Source: an uncultured bacterium (GTDB lineage: Bacteria > Bacillota > Clostridia > Lachnospirales > Lachnospiraceae). From it: DNA of 64,000 nt. Shown here one piece after another: positions 15,043 through 24,639 of the stretch. The stretch is taken from assembly GCA_947647735.1 (NCBI GenBank), contig CANSLJ010000005.1, forward strand, positions 62,001 to 126,000, read 5' to 3'. The notes beneath the pieces are model-generated. The model had not been told where the DNA came from, did not search any database, and saw nothing but the letters and a program-made list of their open reading frames with translations. A program made the position numbers and the translations under genes. How positions within the stretch are numbered: position 1 is the first letter of the stretch; every line of letters begins with the position of its first letter.

Positions 15043-16368
15043 ATGAGAGAAAAAGAACTGATCGTATACAGAAATATAGTCCGGGAGGAGGGAAAGCTTC
15101 TTTCCAATATGTCCGTTATCATGGATCGCTATAAGGAAATATACCACTATAAAAGCGCTTCCGGCAGGCTGGAAGAACTGAAGGATTTATTTTACGCCTG
15201 TATCCATGAACTGCTGGAGCTGGCGGGGAATCACGGTTTCTATGGAAACCTCTGGCACTGTTATCTGGCAAATCTGCTGGTGAACGATGAAAACAGTTAT
15301 AGCCGTGCCTGCGAAGTGGTGGGAGCTGTGGAGGGCAGTATCAACCAGGCGGTGTTACATGATATCATTATTTTCAAGGAGTTCTTCGACTTTGATTTTG
15401 CGCCTATGGCGAAGGTCTTCGGGGCGGAGAGCTGGGCTCTGATCGAAGATTATAAAAGCAGTGACGAGGAGAGCAAAGTTTACAATACAAGGATCCGGCA
15501 GAGGATCTGTGATCTGGCGGAGCAGTTCCGCTGTGACCACACGCCGGAGGAGATGAAGGAGACACTGACGCAGTTTTATAAGGATTACGGCGTTGGAAAG
15601 TTCGGACTGCACAAGGCGTTCCGCATTGTTTCAGGGGAGGAGGGAGCACAGATCGTACCGATCACCAATATCGCTCATGTGCATTTAGATGACCTGGTAG
15701 GGTATGAGAGCCAGAAGCGGAAGCTGATCGAGAATACGGAGGCCTTTGTGCAGAACAGAAAGGCGAACAACTGCCTGCTGTTCGGGGATGCGGGGACAGG
15801 GAAGTCTTCCAGTATCAAAGCCATCGCCAACGAATACTATGAAAAGGGGCTGCGTATCATTGAGATATACAAGCATCAGTTCCGGGATTTGAACGATATC
15901 ATCGGGCAGATCAAAAACAGGAATTATAAATTCATTATCTACATGGACGATCTGAGCTTTGAGGATTTTGAGACGGATTACAAGTATCTGAAGGCGGTGA
16001 TCGAGGGCGGATTGGAGAAGAAGCCGAAGAATGTGCTGATCTATGCGACTTCCAACAGAAGGCATCTGATCCGGGAGACGGCCTCGGATAAAAACGACAG
16101 GGATGAGGATCTGCATACGAATGACACAGTGCAGGAGAAGCTTTCCCTCGCCTACCGGTTCGGTGTGACAATTTATTTTGGAAAACCTGCACCAAAAGAG
16201 TTTCAGAATATTGTCAGAACGCTGGCAAAGCGTTATCATATTGATATGGAGGAAGAGAAACTGCTTCTGGAGGCAAACAAGTGGGAGTTATCCCACGGCG
16301 GCTTATCCGGCAGGACGGCACAGCAGTTTATTGATTACCTGCTCGGGAAAGCCCCATGCGGCGGCTGA
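15043..16368 (+). CDS. DUF815-family AAA ATPase
   Basis: 441-aa ATP-binding protein of the DUF815 family. The N-terminal 200 residues are helical; then comes DDLVGYESQKRKLIENTEAF, the Walker A GDAGTGKSS (about residues 247-255), the Walker B-like FIIYMDDLSFE, the sensor-like LIYATSNRRHLI and an HTND ... EKLSLAYRFG arginine-finger-like region, as in members annotated DUF815. The biochemical role is not known. GGAGG lies about 6 bases before the ATG. It is followed 46 bases later by ppx, so it may belong to the polyphosphate operon. Confidence 0.8.
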   Translation: MREKELIVYRNIVREEGKLLSNMSVIMDRYKEIYHYKSASGRLEELKDLFYACIHELLELAGNHGFYGNLWHCYLANLLVNDENSYSRACEVVGAVEGSINQAVLHDIIIFKEFFDFDFAPMAKVFGAESWALIEDYKSSDEESKVYNTRIRQRICDLAEQFRCDHTPEEMKETLTQFYKDYGVGKFGLHKAFRIVSGEEGAQIVPITNIAHVHLDDLVGYESQKRKLIENTEAFVQNRKANNCLLFGDAGTGKSSSIKAIANEYYEKGLRIIEIYKHQFRDLNDIIGQIKNRNYKFIIYMDDLSFEDFETDYKYLKAVIEGGLEKKPKNVLIYATSNRRHLIRETASDKNDRDEDLHTNDTVQEKLSLAYRFGVTIYFGKPAPKEFQNIVRTLAKRYHIDMEEEKLLLEANKWELSHGGLSGRTAQQFIDYLLGKAPCGG

Positions 16369-16414
16369 GAGGATGGGCAGACTACAAAATCATTAGAAAG
16401 CGGGGGAAGGCAAA

Positions 16415-17959
16415 GTGGCGATCACGACATTTGCGGCGATAGATATAGGTTCCTACGATCTGGAGATGAAGATTTTTGAGATTTCCGGCAAGGGCGGGAT
16501 GAAGCAGGTGGATGATATCCGTTACCGGCTGGACTTGGGGAGCGACACCTACGCGGAGGGGAAGGTCTCCTACGAGGCGGTGAATGAACTCTGCGGTATC
16601 CTGAAAGAGTTCCAGAATATCATGAAAGCCTATAAGGTCAGCGATTATAAGGCTTACGGGACCAGTGCCATACGGGAGACACAGAATACAAAGATACTGC
16701 TCGATCAGATCCGGCAGAGGACCGGTATCAAAATAGATGTGCTGAGTAATTCCGAGCAGCGGTTTATGGATTATAAATCCATCGCATCCAAGACGGAAGA
16801 TTTTAACAAGATCATGGAGAAGGGCACTGCCATCGTCGATATCGGAGGCGGCAGCATCCAGCTTTCCCTGTTTGAGAAGGGGAGCCTTATCACCACCCAG
16901 AATATGCGGCTGGGGGTTCTGCGGCTGCAGGAGTGGCTGAACCGTTTGAATGCGGCGTCCTCGAAGATCGAGGAGCTGATCGATGAGCTTGCCACGGCAC
17001 AGCTCTCCGTGTTTAAGAAGATGTATCTGAAAGACTGTAAGATCGAGAACATTATCGTGGTGGATGATTATCTTTCCGTGGTGCTGCAGAACGCTGCGAT
17101 CACGGGGGATCGCCCGGGTGTGATCGATACAGAGACTTATATGAATTTTCTGGAGTCGGTGCATGCCAGGACCATGCCGGAGATCGCGGGGACTCTGAAT
17201 ATCCCGCGGGAAAACGCATTGCTTCTGTTTATCTCAGCGGTGCTGGTGAAGCGGATCGTGAAGATGATGGACGCTTCTCTTTTGTGGGCGCCGGGGGTGA
17301 CATTGTGCGACGGTATCGCCTACGAGTACGCGGAGCAGCATAAGATCTTCAAGGTGGAGCATGATTTTGAGACGGATATCCTCTCCAGCGCCGAGAACAT
17401 CAGCAAGCGCTATATGGGCAGCAAAAAGCGGGGGGAGACGCTGGAGCGGATCGCGCTGACGATCTTTGACAGCATGAAGCGCATTCACGGGATGGGAAAG
17501 AGAGAGCGGCTTTTATTACAGCTCTCCACAAGGCTTCACGACTGCGGGAAATATATCAGTATGGTAAATCTGGGGGAATGCTCCTACAATATCATCATGT
17601 CCACGGAGATCATCGGGCTTTCCCACAAGGAGCGGGAGATCGTGGCAAATGTGGTGAAGTACAACCATGAGCCTTTCGTCTATTATTACGGGGCGGACGG
17701 CAGAAGCCTTCTGGATGAGGACGCCTATCTGGTGGTGGCGAAGCTGACCGCGATCCTGCGGGTGGCAAACGGGCTGGACCGGAGCCATAAGCAGAAGTTC
17801 AAGGATGTAAAGACTGTGGTGAAGGACGGACAGCTTGTGATCCATGTGGATACGGCGGCGGATATCACGCTGGAACGGGGGCTTTTCACAAAGCGTGCCG
17901 ATTTCTTTGAAGAGGTATACAGCATCAGGCCGGTGATCCGGCAGAAGAAGATCTTTTAG
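16415..17959 (+). CDS. ppx: exopolyphosphatase / guanosine pentaphosphate phosphatase family protein with HD-like domain
   Basis: 514-aa Ppx/GppA protein. ASKHA-type phosphatase motifs are visible: AAIDIGSYDLEMKIFE at the start, AYGTSAIRE, and AIVDIGGGSIQLSLFE. The C-terminal third is an HD-like domain (LSTRLHDCGKYI ... KYNHEP ... LTAILRVANGLDRSH). It should release phosphate from polyphosphate or convert pppGpp. GTG start with GGGGGAAGG just upstream. ppk lies 15 bases downstream, so synthesis and breakdown of polyphosphate are encoded together. Confidence 0.9.
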   Translation: MAITTFAAIDIGSYDLEMKIFEISGKGGMKQVDDIRYRLDLGSDTYAEGKVSYEAVNELCGILKEFQNIMKAYKVSDYKAYGTSAIRETQNTKILLDQIRQRTGIKIDVLSNSEQRFMDYKSIASKTEDFNKIMEKGTAIVDIGGGSIQLSLFEKGSLITTQNMRLGVLRLQEWLNRLNAASSKIEELIDELATAQLSVFKKMYLKDCKIENIIVVDDYLSVVLQNAAITGDRPGVIDTETYMNFLESVHARTMPEIAGTLNIPRENALLLFISAVLVKRIVKMMDASLLWAPGVTLCDGIAYEYAEQHKIFKVEHDFETDILSSAENISKRYMGSKKRGETLERIALTIFDSMKRIHGMGKRERLLLQLSTRLHDCGKYISMVNLGECSYNIIMSTEIIGLSHKEREIVANVVKYNHEPFVYYYGADGRSLLDEDAYLVVAKLTAILRVANGLDRSHKQKFKDVKTVVKDGQLVIHVDTAADITLERGLFTKRADFFEEVYSIRPVIRQKKIF

Positions 17960-17974
17960 AGAGGGGTGGTTATC

Positions 17975-20107
17975 ATGGGTGACAAAAAAGACTTTACAAA
18001 TCCGTCTTATTATACAAACAGGGAACTGAGCTGGGTGATGTTCAACCGGCGGGTATTGAGTGAAGCGAAGGATGTGAAGATCCCCCTGTTTGAGAGATTG
18101 AAATTTTTGAGTATCACGGCGTCCAATCTGGATGAGTTTTTCATGGTGCGGGTGGCGTCCCTGAAGGATATGGTAAACGCGAAATACAATAAGCCGGATA
18201 TCGCGGGGATGAAGCCGAAGGAGCAGCTCGAGGCGCTGAACAAGGTGACGCATGCCCTTGTAAAAGAGCAGTATCAGGTTTACAATAAGCAGCTCCTGCC
18301 GGCGCTCCTCGAGGCGGGAGTCAGGATCGTGCAGCGCCATGAGGATCTGAATGAGAAGCAGGCGGCGTATGTGGATAAGTATTTCGCGGACAATGTATAT
18401 CCTGTGCTGACGCCTATGGCGGTGGATTCCTCGAGGCCCTTTCCTCTTGTGCGGAATAAGACATTGAATCTGGGCGCCCTTGTGAAGAAAAAACAGGGGA
18501 AGGGCGAGGTGGAGTTTGCCACGGTGCAGGTGCCGGGGGTGCTGGCGAGAGTGGTGGAGATCCCCGCCGATGAGGAGGGCAAGAAATGTCTGATCTTCCT
18601 GGAGCAGATCATTGAGCGGAATATTGACAGATTGTTTTTGAATTATGATATCGAGTGTGTCTTCCCCTTCCGTATCATGAGAAATGCGGACCTGAGCATT
18701 GAGGAGGATGAGGCGGAGGATCTGTTAAAGGAGATCGAGAAGCAGTTAAAGAAGAGACAGTGGGGGCAGGTCATCCGTTTGGAGACAGAGGCCGGCGTGG
18801 ATGAGAAGCTGTTAAAGATCCTGGAGGAGGAGCTGATGGTGCAGGAGGAGGATATCTATGCCATCAAGGGTCCGCTGGATCTGACGGTGCTGATGAAGCT
18901 TTACGGCATGGAGGGGCACGATGATCTGAAAACGCCGAAGTATACGCCGAAGCCCATACCGGAGTTTCTGGAGGAGGGTGATATCTTTACCCAGATCAGG
19001 CGGCATGATATCTTCCTGCACCATCCTTATCAGACCTTTGAGCCGGTGGTGGATTTTGTGAGGCAGGCGTCGAAGGACAGCGAGGTTCTCGCTATCAAGC
19101 AGACACTCTACAGAGTCAGCGGAAATTCTCCGATCATCGCGGCGCTGGAGCAGGCGGCGGAGAACGGAAAACAGGTGACGGTGCTGGTGGAATTGAAGGC
19201 GCGGTTTGATGAGGAGAACAATATCCTCTGGGCAAAACGTCTGGAGAAGGCGGGCTGCCATGTTATCTACGGTCTGGTGGGACTGAAGACACACTGTAAG
19301 ATCACGCTGGTGGTGCGCCGGGAGGAGGACGGTATCCGGCGGTATGTACATCTGGGAACCGGCAATTACAATGATTCCACGGCGAAGCTCTACACGGATG
19401 TGGGACTGATGACCTGCAATGAACAGATAGGGGAGGATGCAACGGCGGTATTTAACATGCTGTCCGGCTATTCTGAACCGAGGAGCTGGAATAAGCTGGC
19501 GGTGGCGCCGCTCTGGTTGAAGGATCGCTTCATCTCTCTGATAAACAGGGAGAGGGAATATGCGCTGAAGGGGCATCATAGTCATATCATCGCGAAGATG
19601 AACGCTCTTTGTGACAGAGATGTCATTGTGGCGCTCTATGAGGCGTCCGCCGCGGGTGTGAAGATCGAGCTGATCGTGCGGGGGATCTGCTGTCTGAGGA
19701 CTGGGATCCCGGGAGTGAGCGAGAATATCACGGTGCGTTCGATCGTTGGGAATTTCCTGGAGCATGCGCGGATCTTCTACTTTGAGAACGACGGAAAGCC
19801 GGAGGTCTATTGTGCAAGTTCAGACTGGATGCCGAGGAATCTGGAGCGCCGTGTGGAGATCATGTTCCCGATCGAGAAGGAGGGACTGAAACAGAAGGCG
19901 ATGCATATTCTGGAATGCCAGTTGAAGGATAATATGAAATCCCATATGCTGACGGCGGAGGGAAATTACGAGAAGGTAAACCGCCGGATTCAGGAGCCGT
20001 TCTGTGCACAGGATACGTTCTGCCGGGAGGCGGGCGAGCTGGTGAAGCAGGAGAGGCGCGGCGCCGGTGAGCGGGTGTTTATTCCGGAGATGCATGTGGA
20101 GGGCTGA
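17975..20107 (+). CDS. ppk1: polyphosphate kinase 1
   Basis: 710-aa PPK1, which reversibly makes polyphosphate from ATP. The N-terminal domain shows NRELSWVMFNRRVL and ITASNLDEFFMVR; the phospholipase-D-like catalytic domains show AIKQTLYRVSG, TVLVELKARFDEENNI and RRYVHLGTGNYND, in which His459 is the expected phosphorylated histidine, and later ELIVRGICCLRTGIPG. All domains look complete. Start at the ATG at 17975 with GAGGGG 8 bases upstream; an in-frame GTG at 17966 overlaps that site. Confidence 0.95.
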   Translation: MGDKKDFTNPSYYTNRELSWVMFNRRVLSEAKDVKIPLFERLKFLSITASNLDEFFMVRVASLKDMVNAKYNKPDIAGMKPKEQLEALNKVTHALVKEQYQVYNKQLLPALLEAGVRIVQRHEDLNEKQAAYVDKYFADNVYPVLTPMAVDSSRPFPLVRNKTLNLGALVKKKQGKGEVEFATVQVPGVLARVVEIPADEEGKKCLIFLEQIIERNIDRLFLNYDIECVFPFRIMRNADLSIEEDEAEDLLKEIEKQLKKRQWGQVIRLETEAGVDEKLLKILEEELMVQEEDIYAIKGPLDLTVLMKLYGMEGHDDLKTPKYTPKPIPEFLEEGDIFTQIRRHDIFLHHPYQTFEPVVDFVRQASKDSEVLAIKQTLYRVSGNSPIIAALEQAAENGKQVTVLVELKARFDEENNILWAKRLEKAGCHVIYGLVGLKTHCKITLVVRREEDGIRRYVHLGTGNYNDSTAKLYTDVGLMTCNEQIGEDATAVFNMLSGYSEPRSWNKLAVAPLWLKDRFISLINREREYALKGHHSHIIAKMNALCDRDVIVALYEASAAGVKIELIVRGICCLRTGIPGVSENITVRSIVGNFLEHARIFYFENDGKPEVYCASSDWMPRNLERRVEIMFPIEKEGLKQKAMHILECQLKDNMKSHMLTAEGNYEKVNRRIQEPFCAQDTFCREAGELVKQERRGAGERVFIPEMHVEG

Positions 20108-20151
20108 AGGAATATATTTTTCAAAATAACAAGGAAAGGTTGGTAAAGGGT

Positions 20152-20418
20152 ATGACTTATGAGTATGATGATGCTGCCGTTCTCTGTTTTTTAGAAAATC
20201 AAAGGCAGTTGTTCCCGGAGGATGTGGTGGAGAACGCGAGTGAAGCGGAGGCTTTTCTGGAAGAGTGCATGGCGGTGATCGCCGATTCCGCGGACGAGGT
20301 ACTGGAATATTTTGAGGAACAGGGGATAGACACCGAGGAGGCGGATGCGGACAGCATCCTGGAGGCTTCCGAAGTCTTCGAGATCGGGGACGGGCGCTAT
20401 CTCATAGTGGAAGGGTAA
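20152..20418 (+). CDS. small acidic protein of unknown function
   Basis: 88-aa strongly acidic protein (DEVLEYFEEQGIDTEEADADS, EVFEIGDGRYLIVEG), predicted helical with a short beta end. No family recognised. Conserved-looking start at the ATG at 20152 with AAAGGG directly upstream; the frame is open from a TTG at 20140. It lies 44 bases after ppk and 10 bases before the next gene, so it is probably in the ppx-ppk operon. No cysteine pair or catalytic motif apart from one Cys. Confidence 0.6.
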   Translation: MTYEYDDAAVLCFLENQRQLFPEDVVENASEAEAFLEECMAVIADSADEVLEYFEEQGIDTEEADADSILEASEVFEIGDGRYLIVEG

Positions 20419-20428
20419 AAAAGAATTT

Positions 20429-21406
20429 ATGACAAGAACAAAAACGGTAAAGAAACATGTCAGGTGGGTAAAGGTGCTCCATGTGCTGATGACGCTGGTC
20501 TGGCCCGTCATGGTTGCCTTTGTGGTGACAGGGGGGAGCGTTTTGCATCGTACATACCAGAAAACCTATATGCCCTACTATAATCCGGCGGGCACATTGC
20601 TGCTGGTCTTCTGGCTTTTGTATGTGTATTTTATGATGATTATGATGCGCAATTATAACCTGCAGTCCATCGCAACCCAGGAGTGCGATTTTGATGCGTA
20701 TCTGGAATGCGTGAAATATCTGGAGAAATTTCAGTTTCCGAATGTCAGGCGGAGCCAGCGCATCAACCGCACCGACGCCTATCTGCTGATCGGGGATTTT
20801 GATGCGGCGTACAACAACCTGATGGAGATGAAGCCGAAGTACGAGCGCTGCAGCAACAGGGCGAGGATGATGTACGATTACTTCTGGTGCCGGTTTTACG
20901 GGGAGCTGGAGGACACACAGAATTTCCGGGTGTGTATGGACGCCTTCCGCAACAACTGGATCCACAACCCTCAGGTCAAACGGAAACTGCAGAACCAGGC
21001 GGTGACACTCCTGCAGGAGCTGAACTTCCGGGATATGATGTTTTCCGGAAAGAATGACAGGATCAAGGCGGATATGATGAATCTGTATGCGGCGGGGCTT
21101 TTGGGGAGCCGGTATGAGTTCGTCAGATACTGTTACTATATGGGCAGGCTGGAATACAATATGAACAATCTGCAGGTGGCGAAGCACTGGTTCGCCCAGA
21201 CTGTCAGTTTCGGGCTGCAGGAGTATATGAGCAGGCGGGCGGCGGATTTTCTGGCGATGCTGGACGCGATGCAGGTGCCATACTCGGCGGTGCCGCCGGC
21301 GCAGAATCAGTATTACTGTAATAAGCGGAGTTTTAATATGTCGTTAGGCATCATCAGCATACTGATGGGGCTTTTGCTGGTGCTGGTCGCCGGGATTTAT
21401 ATGTAG
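20429..21406 (+). CDS. membrane protein with TPR-like cytoplasmic region
   Basis: 325-aa protein with two N-terminal membrane helices (about residues 17-37, VLMTLVWPVMVAFVVTGG, and 54-74, AGTLLLVFWLLYVYFMMIMM) and one at the C-terminus (SLGIISILMGLLLVLVAGIYM). Between them lie about 220 residues of helical hairpins that look like TPR repeats (DAYLLIGDFDAAYNNLMEM, YYMGRLEYNMNNLQVAKHWFAQTV). Family not recognised. Its position after ppk suggests the same operon, but a link to polyphosphate is only a guess. A terminator follows. Confidence 0.6.
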   Translation: MTRTKTVKKHVRWVKVLHVLMTLVWPVMVAFVVTGGSVLHRTYQKTYMPYYNPAGTLLLVFWLLYVYFMMIMMRNYNLQSIATQECDFDAYLECVKYLEKFQFPNVRRSQRINRTDAYLLIGDFDAAYNNLMEMKPKYERCSNRARMMYDYFWCRFYGELEDTQNFRVCMDAFRNNWIHNPQVKRKLQNQAVTLLQELNFRDMMFSGKNDRIKADMMNLYAAGLLGSRYEFVRYCYYMGRLEYNMNNLQVAKHWFAQTVSFGLQEYMSRRAADFLAMLDAMQVPYSAVPPAQNQYYCNKRSFNMSLGIISILMGLLLVLVAGIYM

Positions 21407-21423
21407 GGACAATTTGAAAGGGA

Positions 21424-21457
21424 AACAGGCAGGAGTGACAGGACTGCCTGTTTTTTA
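21424..21457 (+). terminator. Rho-independent terminator ending the ppx-ppk unit
   Basis: AACAGGCAG (21424-21432) pairs with CTGCCTGTT (21444-21452) with a T run at the 3' side. Confidence 0.88.
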
Positions 21458-21648
21458 ATGGGAGTATGACGGGTTAAGATAGTGTGGTTGTATTGTTGTC
21501 AGATTTGCAAAATATGGAATCAAATACTAAAAATAGGATAAAAATATAAGTTTTGGGATTGCAGCCCTAAAAATGTGGATTTTTTGGAAGAATCAGGATA
21601 TAATAACAATAGAAAAGAAAAGCAATTAATCTGCCCGGAGGAAAGAAT

Positions 21649-22854
21649 ATGACCATACAAAGAACAGAGTATTTAAATAAGTTGATCGCATGGAAGGATA
21701 AACAGATCATTAAGATCGTGTCAGGTATCCGGCGATGCGGTAAGTCAACCTTGCTTGAGATATACCAGAACTGGCTGCGGGAACATGATGTGGAGGAAAA
21801 GCAGATCATATCGATCAATTTTGAAGATCTGGACTATGAAGAATTGACAGATTACAAAAAATTGTATCTTTACCTGAAAGAGCGGCTGGTAAACGGCGGG
21901 ATGACATACATTTTTCTGGATGAAGTGCATCATGTAGAGAACTTTCCGAAGGTCGTTGACAGCTTGTATATTAAGAAGGGTGTTGACATTTATATCACAG
22001 GATCGAATGCCTATATGCTTTCCGGCGAGATTGCCACACTCATTTCGGGGCGGTATGTTCAGATCGAGATGCTTCCGCTTTCTTTTCGGGAATATATGGA
22101 GAGCACGGGAAGTATGAATGATCGCGGGATCAAGTATGCAGAATATCTCGAAAACAGCTCTTTTCCGTATGCGCTGGTATTAAAGGGAAGGCCGGATGAA
22201 ATTCGCGATTATCTGGAGGGAATTTACAATACGATCGTTGTCAAAGATATTGTAAACAGAAAAAAAATAACGGATACCATGATGTTACAGAGTGTTCTGC
22301 GTTTTATATTTGACAATATCGGGAATCCGTTGTCTACAAAGAAAATTGCGGATACAATGACTTCGGCGGGCAGAAAAATCGATGCCAAGACGGTCGAGAA
22401 GTATCTGGAGGCACTGCGCGAAAGCTATATCATCTATCAGGCGAAGCGCTATAATATCAAAGGAAAACAATATCTGAAAACGCTTGAAAAGTATTATGTT
22501 GTTGATATCGGAATGAGGTATATGCTTCTGGGCTCCAGAGGGACTGATGGGGGACATATTCTGGAAAATGTTGTATATCTGGAATTGTTGAGAAGGGGTT
22601 ATGAGGTGTATGTCGGCAAGGTGGGGGAATATGAAGTTGATTTTGTTGCCGGAAATCATAAGGGGATCACTTATTTTCAGGTGGCTTTGACTGTTCGGGA
22701 TAAAGCAACGCTGGAAAGGGAGCTGAGACCGTTACAGTCGATCCGCGATCATTACCCGAAGATCATTTTAACGCTGGATGAGGATCCGGAGGCACAGTAT
22801 GACGGCATTCGCCGTATTAATGCGAGAGACTGGCTTCTTGAGTTGGCGGATTAA
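21649..22854 (+). CDS. AAA ATPase with DUF4143 domain
   Basis: 401-aa protein of the AAA_14 plus DUF4143 architecture. The Walker A is in IVSGIRRCGKSTLLEIY (about residues 24-40), Walker B in TYIFLDEVHHVENFPKVVD and the sensor in DIYITGSNAYMLSGEIATLISGRY. The DUF4143 part ends with a PD-(D/E)XK-like strand set (VYLELLRRGYEVYVGKVGEYEVDFVAG, where E-V-D-F-V follows the usual pattern). These proteins are very common in gut anaerobes, often in variable regions; their role is unknown. Starts at the ATG at 21649. Confidence 0.85.
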   Translation: MTIQRTEYLNKLIAWKDKQIIKIVSGIRRCGKSTLLEIYQNWLREHDVEEKQIISINFEDLDYEELTDYKKLYLYLKERLVNGGMTYIFLDEVHHVENFPKVVDSLYIKKGVDIYITGSNAYMLSGEIATLISGRYVQIEMLPLSFREYMESTGSMNDRGIKYAEYLENSSFPYALVLKGRPDEIRDYLEGIYNTIVVKDIVNRKKITDTMMLQSVLRFIFDNIGNPLSTKKIADTMTSAGRKIDAKTVEKYLEALRESYIIYQAKRYNIKGKQYLKTLEKYYVVDIGMRYMLLGSRGTDGGHILENVVYLELLRRGYEVYVGKVGEYEVDFVAGNHKGITYFQVALTVRDKATLERELRPLQSIRDHYPKIILTLDEDPEAQYDGIRRINARDWLLELAD

Positions 22855-22924
22855 GGACCGGGACGTGATGTACTGTGTGGCGTATAGCATTTTGAAACAG
22901 AGACAGGAGGCGGAGCTGATCTGA

Positions 22925-23095
22925 TGTCTGATAAAGGAACTTTATGATAAGGTGCTTCGGGAGGATGGAATAGAGATTGGAATCCGCATCTATAAGGAGA
23001 TACAATCTGGGGAGGCGGATGATAATATAATAGCTAAATCCTGCAGCTGTACGCCGGAGGAAGTGGAAAAGGTAAGAAAACAGTTTAAAATATAG
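22925..23095 (+). pseudogene. remnant of an Rpn-like or related gene (C-terminal tail)
   Basis: An open stretch without start codon encodes KELYDKVLREDGIEIGIRIY and, further on, PEEVEKVRKQFKI before a stop at 23093-23095. The helix-rich tail with its final EEVEKVR segment is like the ends of Rpn-type proteins (compare the MPEQEIIQKICSLYEI end of the protein at 2374-3429). The preceding bases 22855-22924 hold only short frames. Interpreted as a degraded gene fragment; the family is uncertain. Confidence 0.35.
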
Positions 23096-23116
23096 GGAAA
23101 GTCGGAAATTGGGAAT

Positions 23117-23148
23117 CGGGAGACCGGTTCCTGATTTTTTTGAAATTT
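23117..23148 (+). terminator. terminator before the ECF sigma operon
   Basis: GGAATCGG pairs with CCGGTTCC (one G-T wobble) around GAGA, followed after TGA by a run of seven Ts. Confidence 0.7.
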
Positions 23149-23211
23149 TTTGAAAAATCCGGTAGTATTTTTAACGGCTGATCCGTTTTAATAGATAGAG
23201 AGGGAAAAAAT

Positions 23212-23793
23212 ATGCTTTACTACATATCTCTTCTGGAGACAGAAGAACAGAAAATACAATTTACAGAAGTTTACATGCGGAACAGGGACAGGATGTATCA
23301 TATTGCTTTCGGATTTTTGAGGCAGCGAGAGGAGGCGGAGAATGCCGTACATGATGCGTTTATGAAGCTGGCGAATCATTTCGGACGGTATGAGCGATTA
23401 TCAGAAAGAGAGATGGACGGGCTGTGCGTTACGATCGTGAGGAATACGGCGATCGATCTGCTTGATAAGCAGAAGAAAGTTACCGCTTTAGAATCGGAGG
23501 ACATGGAGATGGAGTGGTGGAAAGCAGGCGGAGAGGGTGTCTGCCTTCCGGAGGAGGCGGTGGAGAAAAAGGAGCAGGCGGAGATGATCCGGCGGATTCT
23601 GGAGGGACTTCCGGTAATCTATCGAGATGCCCTGGTGCTGCGGTACTATTATGAGTTTTCGGTGAAAGAAATGGCGAAAATGCTCGGGATATCAAAACGC
23701 ACAGCGGATATGAGGCTGTACAGGGCTAAGGAAAAACTGAGGGAAGCGTTAGACGGGAAGAGCGAAGAAAGGTCCGGGGAAAGTGCCGGGTGA
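23212..23793 (+). CDS. ECF-type RNA polymerase sigma factor
   Basis: 193-aa sigma-70 family factor of ECF size. Region 2 is visible as YMRNRDRMYHIAFGFLRQREEAENAVHDAFMK, with the -10 recognition helix around VTIVRNTAIDLL. Region 4 is visible as LEGLPVIYRDALVLRYYYEFSVKEMAKMLGISKRTADMRLYRAKEKLREAL. Followed by an anti-sigma-like membrane protein and a lipoprotein in one operon. The linker between regions 2 and 4 is rich in Glu/Lys. The C-terminal tail is a low-complexity SEERSGESAG. Confidence 0.9.
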   Translation: MLYYISLLETEEQKIQFTEVYMRNRDRMYHIAFGFLRQREEAENAVHDAFMKLANHFGRYERLSEREMDGLCVTIVRNTAIDLLDKQKKVTALESEDMEMEWWKAGGEGVCLPEEAVEKKEQAEMIRRILEGLPVIYRDALVLRYYYEFSVKEMAKMLGISKRTADMRLYRAKEKLREALDGKSEERSGESAG

Positions 23794-23898
23794 GAAGGGG
23801 AAAAATGCCTGAGGAAAGCGCTGGATGGAAAGCCTGAAGAAGGACATTGGAAAAGCACCAGATGAGAAGAATGAAGGAAAGGCTGAGGAAGGTGCAGG

Positions 23899-24639
23899 AT
23901 GAAAAGGGAGTGCGGGATGCTGAACATGCAGGATGAAAAAGAGATAAAGAGATTGATCAGAGCATTGTTTGATGCGGAACTTGATCTTATGGAACAGGAT
24001 GAAGAACTGGGGGAGCCGGTGGCATTTTCCGGGAGTTTTGAGAAACGGATGCAGGAGCTGATCAGAAGGCAGAGGCTGGGGTATCAGGTAAAGACGGCGG
24101 TAAAATATGCATTGTCGGCAGCAGTGGTTTTTCTGCTTGTATTCTGTCTGACAAACCCCGGCAGGGTGGCGAAGGCATGGGATGCGCTTGTAAAATGGTA
24201 TCGTTATCCGAAACATGTGGAGCTGCATGTACATATGCCGGAGGAGGAAAAAGGAAAGGAGATTTTGGAGTATGAACTGACCTATGTCCCGGAGGGGTTT
24301 ATGGAAGGGCCGAGTGATTATGACGGGACGGAGGGGTATGTTCAGTATATTGATGAAGAGTATGCTTTGACGCAAAAGGTGATTTTACTGGCATATTCAT
24401 CCTCCAATGCTCATGCTTATTATCAGGAGACGGACGAGGCGTTATGGGAGAAAGATGAGGAGGGGAATGAGGTTTTTTGTATCAGGGAAGATGGGGATAT
24501 CAGGCTGGTGTGGTATTCGGAGAAGGATAAACTGACTTTCGTGCTGCTGACAAGCGGTCTGACCAAAGAAGAGACGTACCGGATAAAAGACGGAATCAGA
24601 ATAAAATGGAATACAGCAATAAAGGAGGGCACGAGATGA
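23899..24639 (+). CDS. membrane protein, DUF4367-like, probable anti-sigma partner
   Basis: 246-aa protein. Residues about 1-65 are cytoplasmic and charged, then a single membrane helix (KYALSAAVVFLLVFCLTN, about 74-91), then an extracellular part with YELTYVPEGFMEGPSDYDG and RLVWYSEKDKLTFVLLTSG, the pattern of DUF4367 domains, which often follow ECF sigma genes in Clostridia. It is likely to hold the sigma factor of the preceding gene at the membrane; this is inference from order and topology. It shares a 4-base ATGA overlap with the next gene. An internal ATG at 23917 is an alternative start. Confidence 0.7.
   Translation: MKRECGMLNMQDEKEIKRLIRALFDAELDLMEQDEELGEPVAFSGSFEKRMQELIRRQRLGYQVKTAVKYALSAAVVFLLVFCLTNPGRVAKAWDALVKWYRYPKHVELHVHMPEEEKGKEILEYELTYVPEGFMEGPSDYDGTEGYVQYIDEEYALTQKVILLAYSSSNAHAYYQETDEALWEKDEEGNEVFCIREDGDIRLVWYSEKDKLTFVLLTSGLTKEETYRIKDGIRIKWNTAIKEGTR

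Noticed and set aside
13933-15147. 404-codon open frame opposite pheA
   Set aside because: pheA has all motifs on the other strand; the antisense frame runs on through the family 2 repeat into the next gene and shows no domain.
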